DNA of 19,159 nt from Actinobacteria bacterium UBA3012 (GTDB lineage Bacteria; Actinomycetota; Actinomycetes; Nanopelagicales; Nanopelagicaceae), in contig DDZI01000020.1 in assembly GCA_002346305.1 (NCBI GenBank), forward strand, positions 15,780 through 34,938. Reading direction: 5' to 3'. The notes beneath the pieces are model-generated. The model was not told where the DNA came from, searched no databases, and was given only the letters and a program-made list of their open reading frames with translations. The translations under genes were made by a program, and so were the position numbers. This document shows, one piece after another, positions 15,738-19,159 of the stretch (the first letter of the stretch is position 1; each line of letters starts with the position of its first letter).

Positions 15738-16358
15738 ATGAAGTTACGCAAAACCAAGGCAGTACGAATCGGTGCCTTACTTGTTGTTGGCGCTATTCTG
15801 GCCGGGTGTGTGAACTCAAGTTCAGCCGCAAATATGAAACATGGTTCTATCTCTATTTCAAATTTACAATCCACCATTAATGCGATCGTCGCAGAACGCA
15901 TTGAGACAAACACCATGCCTGAGAATGGACTAACTGGTGAGAATTTAGTTCGGGCACAGTTACGCCTCAAGATTATTTCATTCTTGTTGCATCGCGGAGC
16001 AAGTGAAAAAGGCATAGTTATTAATCCGGCAGAGGTAGCGGCAAATCGTGAACAAATTATCACTCAAATTGGCGGAGAAGCTGCTTTGCCTGCTGCTCTT
16101 GCAAATGCATCAATTGCTGCAAGTGATCTGGATCGTTATATCGAAGATATTATTATTCAAGACAGTCTGCGCGCGAAGTTAGTCGCACCAACTGCATCAG
16201 ACCAAGATTTCAGCATGGCTTTGCAAAATTATGTAAGTGAAATTGGAGCTCGCGAAAACGTTAAGCTAAATCCACGTTATGGAGTATGGGTTACAGCTAC
16301 CTCAGACATCAATCCTGTTGATGCCACCAATGGTGCTGTAGCAGATCCTGCTAACTAA
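15738..16358 (+). CDS. Lipoprotein with SurA-like N-terminal (chaperone-type) region
   Basis: Starting at 15738 gives 206 residues beginning with a lipoprotein signal peptide: a basic n-region MKLRKTKAVR, a hydrophobic core, and lipobox LAGC with Cys at residue 24. The mature protein should be anchored to the outer face of the cytoplasmic membrane. The remainder is largely helical and resembles the N-terminal domain of SurA/PrsA-type chaperones without a visible peptidyl-prolyl isomerase domain; this match is by eye. GGAGAG lies 6 bases before this ATG. Starts at 15720 (preceded by AGGGAG) or 15675 (inside mfd) are in frame but lengthen the n-region unusually. SurA-N-type lipoproteins between mfd and mazG are, as I recall, common in Actinobacteria. 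The C-terminal part is low in complexity (Asp/Ala/Asn). Confidence 0.78.
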   Translation: MKLRKTKAVRIGALLVVGAILAGCVNSSSAANMKHGSISISNLQSTINAIVAERIETNTMPENGLTGENLVRAQLRLKIISFLLHRGASEKGIVINPAEVAANREQIITQIGGEAALPAALANASIAASDLDRYIEDIIIQDSLRAKLVAPTASDQDFSMALQNYVSEIGARENVKLNPRYGVWVTATSDINPVDATNGAVADPAN

Positions 16359-16367
16359 CCTTTTCCT

Positions 16368-17012
16368 ATGATCGAGAAATCCCAGCTTCAACATTTGGTT
16401 GAAGTTATGGATCGCTTGCGCTCATCGGGTGGATGCCATTGGGATGCAGAGCAAACACATGAATCACTGCTCACATATTTAATTGAAGAAAGTTATGAAT
16501 TCATAGATGCAGTTGAGCGATCTGATCGGGCAGACATGCTCGAAGAGCTTGGAGATATTTTGCTTCAAGTCGTTTTTCATGCTCGTATTGCCAGCGAAGA
16601 GGATGGCCTCGGGTTTAATATCGAAGATGTAGCAAAAGGAATCAGTAACAAATTAATTAGCCGCCACGCACATGTTTTTGTTGAAGGAAAAGAGTTAACC
16701 GCAAGCGAAGTTGAAAGTAATTGGGAAAAAATCAAAAGCACCGAAAAAGATCGTAAATCTGCAGGGGATGGCGTGCCTCTTGGGCAGCCAGCTTTGGCAT
16801 TGACTGCAAAACTTATGCATAGAGCTAAAAAACATGGAGAAAGTGCAGAGCCTGTTGTAGAGATCAAGAATCCAGAAGTAGTGGATCAGGCGACCATTGG
16901 GGATTTACTTTTTGCCGTAGTCGCACTTGCTGCCGAACATGGAGTTGATCCAGAGCAAGCCATGCGGAGTAGGGCACGCGCATATAAAGAATCGCTATCC
17001 AGAAGTGAATAG
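16368..17012 (+). CDS. mazG: MazG-family nucleoside triphosphate pyrophosphohydrolase
   Basis: Hydrolyses NTPs or dNTPs to the monophosphate and pyrophosphate, thought to clean the nucleotide pool or tune stress signalling. It has 214 residues, shorter than E. coli MazG (about 263). The first MazG domain is complete: GGCHWDAEQTHESL, the metal-binding EESYE at 40-44 and EELGD at 59-63, then the family SRHAHVFVEG. A second, C-terminal MazG-like stretch (IGDLLFAVVALAAEHGVDPE) keeps its hydrophobic pattern, but the Glu expected just before the GD of an ELGD motif is replaced (TIGD), so it is probably non-catalytic. The ATG is 9 bp after the lipoprotein stop and has no obvious Shine-Dalgarno, so coupling to the upstream gene is likely. 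A 57-bp gap leads to eno. Confidence 0.93.
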   Translation: MIEKSQLQHLVEVMDRLRSSGGCHWDAEQTHESLLTYLIEESYEFIDAVERSDRADMLEELGDILLQVVFHARIASEEDGLGFNIEDVAKGISNKLISRHAHVFVEGKELTASEVESNWEKIKSTEKDRKSAGDGVPLGQPALALTAKLMHRAKKHGESAEPVVEIKNPEVVDQATIGDLLFAVVALAAEHGVDPEQAMRSRARAYKESLSRSE

Positions 17013-17024
17013 AATTAAGTCCTG

Positions 17025-17042
17025 ACCTGAAATACCTGAAAT
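17025..17042 (+). repeat. Tandem duplication of ACCTGAAAT upstream of eno
   Basis: Two perfect, directly adjoining copies of ACCTGAAAT (17025-17033 and 17034-17042) follow a further CCTG. TATAAA at 17052-17057 could be a -10 box, but no good -35 sits at the right distance. Slippage or a regulator-binding repeat for eno are both possible. The repeat itself is certain; its role is not. Confidence 0.6.
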
Positions 17043-17069
17043 ATTAGGGCTTATAAAAAGGAGCATTGA

Positions 17070-18362
17070 GTGAGCACTTCGGCAACAATCAAAGGAATCA
17101 AATCACGAGAGATTCTTGATTCGCGCGGTAATCCAACCGTAGAGGTCGAGGTTTTCCTTTCAGATGGAAGCATCGGAATTGCTGCCGTCCCAAGCGGTGC
17201 ATCAACTGGAGCACATGAAGCAGTTGAGTTGCGTGATGGTGGAGATAGATATGGCGGCAAAGGCGTCCTAAATGCAATTGCTGGAATTACTAATGGGATT
17301 ACTCCAAAATTAATTGGCATTAATGCTGGGGATCAAAAAGCAATTGATAAGTTAATGATCGATTTAGATGGGACTGAGAATAAATCTAAATTAGGCGCAA
17401 ATGCGATTTTGGGAGTCTCACTTGCGGTTGCAAAGGCTGCCGCTATCTCTGAAAAAACTCCACTTTTCAAATATGTAGGTGGAGATAAAGCAAATTTATT
17501 ACCGGTGCCAATGATGAATATTCTCAATGGTGGTGCGCACGCAGATACAAATGTTGATATCCAAGAGTTCATGATTGCACCCTTTGGAGCAACCTCATTT
17601 AAAGAAGCGTTGCGTTGGGGAACTGAGATTTATCATTCTTTAAAATCGGTTTTAAAGAAAAATGGTCTTGCTACAAGCATTGGTGACGAGGGTGGATTTG
17701 CGCCAAACTTAACAAGCAACAGAGCCGCACTTGATTTGATTTTAACTGCAATTGAAAAAGCTGGATTTAAAGCCGGCGATCAAATTGGATTAGCGCTAGA
17801 TGTGGCCGCGACCGAGTTTTATGAAAAAGAAACGCACACATACAAATTTGAAAGTAGTTCACGGTCATCTGCAGAGATGATTAAGTATTACGCGGATTTA
17901 GTTGCAAATTATCCACTTGTTTCAATTGAAGATCCGCTAGATGAAAATGATTGGGATGGTTGGGTAGCAATCACTAAAGAGATCGGCTCCAAAGTTCAAT
18001 TAGTTGGAGATGATCTTTTTGTAACAAATCCAGTTCGACTTAAAGATGGAATTGCAAAAGGTGCCGCAAGCGCACTCCTTGTAAAAGTTAATCAAATAGG
18101 TTCGCTCTCAGAGACTTTAGCCGCCGTAGATATGGCTCACGCTTCAGATTATCGATGCATGATGAGTCACCGATCAGGTGAAACCGAAGACACCACAATT
18201 GCTGATTTAGCAGTTGCCACAAATTGTGGGCAGATAAAGACCGGTGCCCCTGCTAGATCTGAGCGAGTTGCGAAGTACAACCAGTTATTGCGTATAGAAG
18301 AGATATTAGGTTCAGATGCAAAATTTGCTGGAAAAGGCGCATTTCCGAGATTTAGTAAATAG
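17070..18362 (+). CDS. eno: Enolase (phosphopyruvate hydratase)
   Basis: Interconverts 2-phosphoglycerate and phosphoenolpyruvate in glycolysis and gluconeogenesis. The 430-residue length is usual. The N-terminus has the family opening IKSREILDSRGNPTVEVEV and the PSGASTGAHEAVELRD substrate loop. The barrel has GAHADTNVDIQEFMIAP, GDEGGFAPN with the catalytic Glu, the metal-binding SIEDPLDENDWDGW and LVGDDLFVTN, the catalytic Lys in LLVKVNQIGS, and the signature SHRSGETEDT. All active-site residues I looked for are present, in contrast to the enolase-superfamily gene at 5604. The GTG start is fixed by AAGGAG at 17058-17063, six bases upstream. It is 23 bp ahead of the ftsB/divIC gene, and eno-ftsB/divIC adjacency is common. 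Confidence 0.98.
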   Translation: MSTSATIKGIKSREILDSRGNPTVEVEVFLSDGSIGIAAVPSGASTGAHEAVELRDGGDRYGGKGVLNAIAGITNGITPKLIGINAGDQKAIDKLMIDLDGTENKSKLGANAILGVSLAVAKAAAISEKTPLFKYVGGDKANLLPVPMMNILNGGAHADTNVDIQEFMIAPFGATSFKEALRWGTEIYHSLKSVLKKNGLATSIGDEGGFAPNLTSNRAALDLILTAIEKAGFKAGDQIGLALDVAATEFYEKETHTYKFESSSRSSAEMIKYYADLVANYPLVSIEDPLDENDWDGWVAITKEIGSKVQLVGDDLFVTNPVRLKDGIAKGAASALLVKVNQIGSLSETLAAVDMAHASDYRCMMSHRSGETEDTTIADLAVATNCGQIKTGAPARSERVAKYNQLLRIEEILGSDAKFAGKGAFPRFSK

Positions 18363-18385
18363 TTTTAAATAGGTGGTGAATTTCT

Positions 18386-18799
18386 GTGGCAAATAGCATC
18401 AAGGGAGTGACCGGGAGATTTGTAGCGCTCTCTGTGGTCTTTTTTCTGATCGCTTTAACTGTTGCACCACCAATGCAGAGATATTTCAGTCAAAGAGCAC
18501 AAATTAGCGCTGTTGAAGCACAGATAGACGCGAGTAAAGAACGCTTGCAAAATGCTGAAGCAGAGTTAGCAAGATGGAGAGATCCTGCTTATGTTAAATC
18601 GCAAGCAAGGGATCGCTTGCACTTCGTGCTTCCGGGAGAGCGGCAATACATAGTGGTTGGGGCAAAGACTGAGCAAACTGCTGTCGAAGAACAAAACTCT
18701 GTAGCCGATCAATTGCCAGATTATGCAACTTGGTATGAAAGGTTAATCTCGTCAATCCAAACTGTTGCCACTTCTGGAGCCGTAATTGAAACCAAGTGA
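18386..18799 (+). CDS. FtsB/DivIC-family septum formation initiator
   Basis: A small divisome protein of 137 residues; FtsB/DivIC proteins form a complex with FtsL and FtsQ/DivIB that signals septal wall synthesis. One transmembrane segment lies near residues 11-30 (VALSVVFFLIALTVAPP), so the N-terminus is cytoplasmic and the rest is outside. A coiled coil follows (about 36-62, with ISAVEAQIDASKERLQNAEA), then the typical WRDPAYVKSQARDRLHFVLP and GE. The tail from about 93 is not conserved in a way I recognise. The GTG start follows AGGTGGTGA at 18371-18379. The gene overlaps the next one by 14 bases, implying translational coupling. Bacterial annotation uses either ftsB or divIC, so no symbol is given. 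Confidence 0.92.
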   Translation: MANSIKGVTGRFVALSVVFFLIALTVAPPMQRYFSQRAQISAVEAQIDASKERLQNAEAELARWRDPAYVKSQARDRLHFVLPGERQYIVVGAKTEQTAVEEQNSVADQLPDYATWYERLISSIQTVATSGAVIETK

Positions 18800-19159
18800 G
18801 CGAGATTTATTAGTAGTTAAAGAACAACTAGGACGCACACCTCGGGATGTTCATGGTGTTGCACATCGTTGTCCTTGCGGAGAAGTAAGTGTGGTTGAGA
18901 CACCGCCTCGATTAGGTGATGGAACACCATTTCCAACTTTTTACTATGCGACTTGTCCGCGTTTAACCGGCGCAATCTCTACTTTAGAGACTACGGGGAT
19001 GATGGGTGAGATGAGTTCAAGATTAGAAAATGATCCAGATTTAAATGGTGCATACAAAGCAGCACATCTTGATTACATCGCAGCTCGCAGTGCCCTAGGT
19101 GTTGATGTTCCAGAGGTTGAAAACATAAGTGCCGGTGGAATGCCAGATCGGGTTAAATG
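18786..19159 (+). CDS. DUF501 family protein, 3'-truncated by window edge
   Basis: An open frame of 124 codons runs off the window. A TAA lies in frame immediately upstream at 18783-18785, and the only sensible start is TTG at 18786, preceded by GGAG at 18776-18779 six bases away. It overlaps the end of the FtsB/DivIC gene by 14 bases. The product begins MKPSERDLLVVKEQLGRTPR, followed shortly by VAHRCPCGEVSVVETPPRL, DGTPFPTFYYATCPRL and SSRLENDPDLNGAYKAAH. This is the DUF501 pattern, and its conserved Cys residues (CPC, TCP) could bind a metal. No function is known to me for the family. In Actinobacteria it often sits between ftsB/divIC and an exopolyphosphatase-like gene, so such a gene may lie just past the window. 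Confidence 0.88.
   Translation, partial: MKPSERDLLVVKEQLGRTPRDVHGVAHRCPCGEVSVVETPPRLGDGTPFPTFYYATCPRLTGAISTLETTGMMGEMSSRLENDPDLNGAYKAAHLDYIAARSALGVDVPEVENISAGGMPDRVK

Noticed and set aside
15587..16063. 158-codon minus-strand open frame spanning the mfd end and the lipoprotein gene
   Set aside because: It crosses two convincing plus-strand genes, lacks recognisable motifs and has no supporting neighbours on that strand.

Overview
The window looks like chromosomal DNA from a small-genome, low-GC actinobacterium. The basis is gene content and order: glmU-prs-rplY(ctc)-pth, then ppc and mfd, then lipoprotein-mazG-eno-ftsB/divIC-DUF501. As I recall it, this is the housekeeping neighbourhood of Actinobacteria. 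A/T-ending codons are common and the genes are packed very tightly: pth and the sugar kinase overlap tail to tail by 11 bp, and the SDR and ppc stops are 5 bp apart. Together this resembles freshwater acI / Nanopelagicales-type actinobacteria. The lineage is an inference from content, not a database result.

Layout. 1-137 (-): N-terminus of a TetR-family regulator cut by the window edge. 195-265 (+): tRNA-Gln(UUG). 329-4127 (+): glmU, prs, rplY and pth, covering cell-wall precursor, PRPP and translation functions. A strongly structured leader precedes rplY. 4117-9426: a sugar-catabolism cassette. A leftward FGGY kinase faces a rightward run of enolase-superfamily protein, SMP-30 lactonase, DUF4432-type mutarotase-like protein and SDR dehydrogenase. 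The divergent starts flank a perfect 14-bp palindrome. 9432-12134 (-): ppc. 12218-15709 (+): mfd. 15738-19159 (+): SurA-N-like lipoprotein, mazG, eno, ftsB/divIC and a TTG-started DUF501 gene that runs off the end.

How the genes work together. The core genes do not form one pathway; they are a conserved housekeeping neighbourhood. The cassette at 4117-9426 does suggest a route: mutarotase, dehydrogenase, lactonase and dehydratase are the classic steps of oxidative, non-phosphorylative sugar breakdown, here paired with an FGGY kinase. No transporter, local regulator or keto-deoxy-sugar aldolase is present, so the pathway must be completed elsewhere. The enolase-superfamily member keeps two of the three expected metal ligands (D183, E209) but has Lys at the third (K235) and lacks the usual catalytic His, so its chemistry is open.

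Most worth a second look: the atypical enolase-like protein and its cassette, the putative switch-like RNA leader of rplY, and the operator-like palindrome. I saw no mobile element, CRISPR array, rRNA or phage gene. No stretch over 300 bases lacks a gene. I found no convincing intrinsic terminator.
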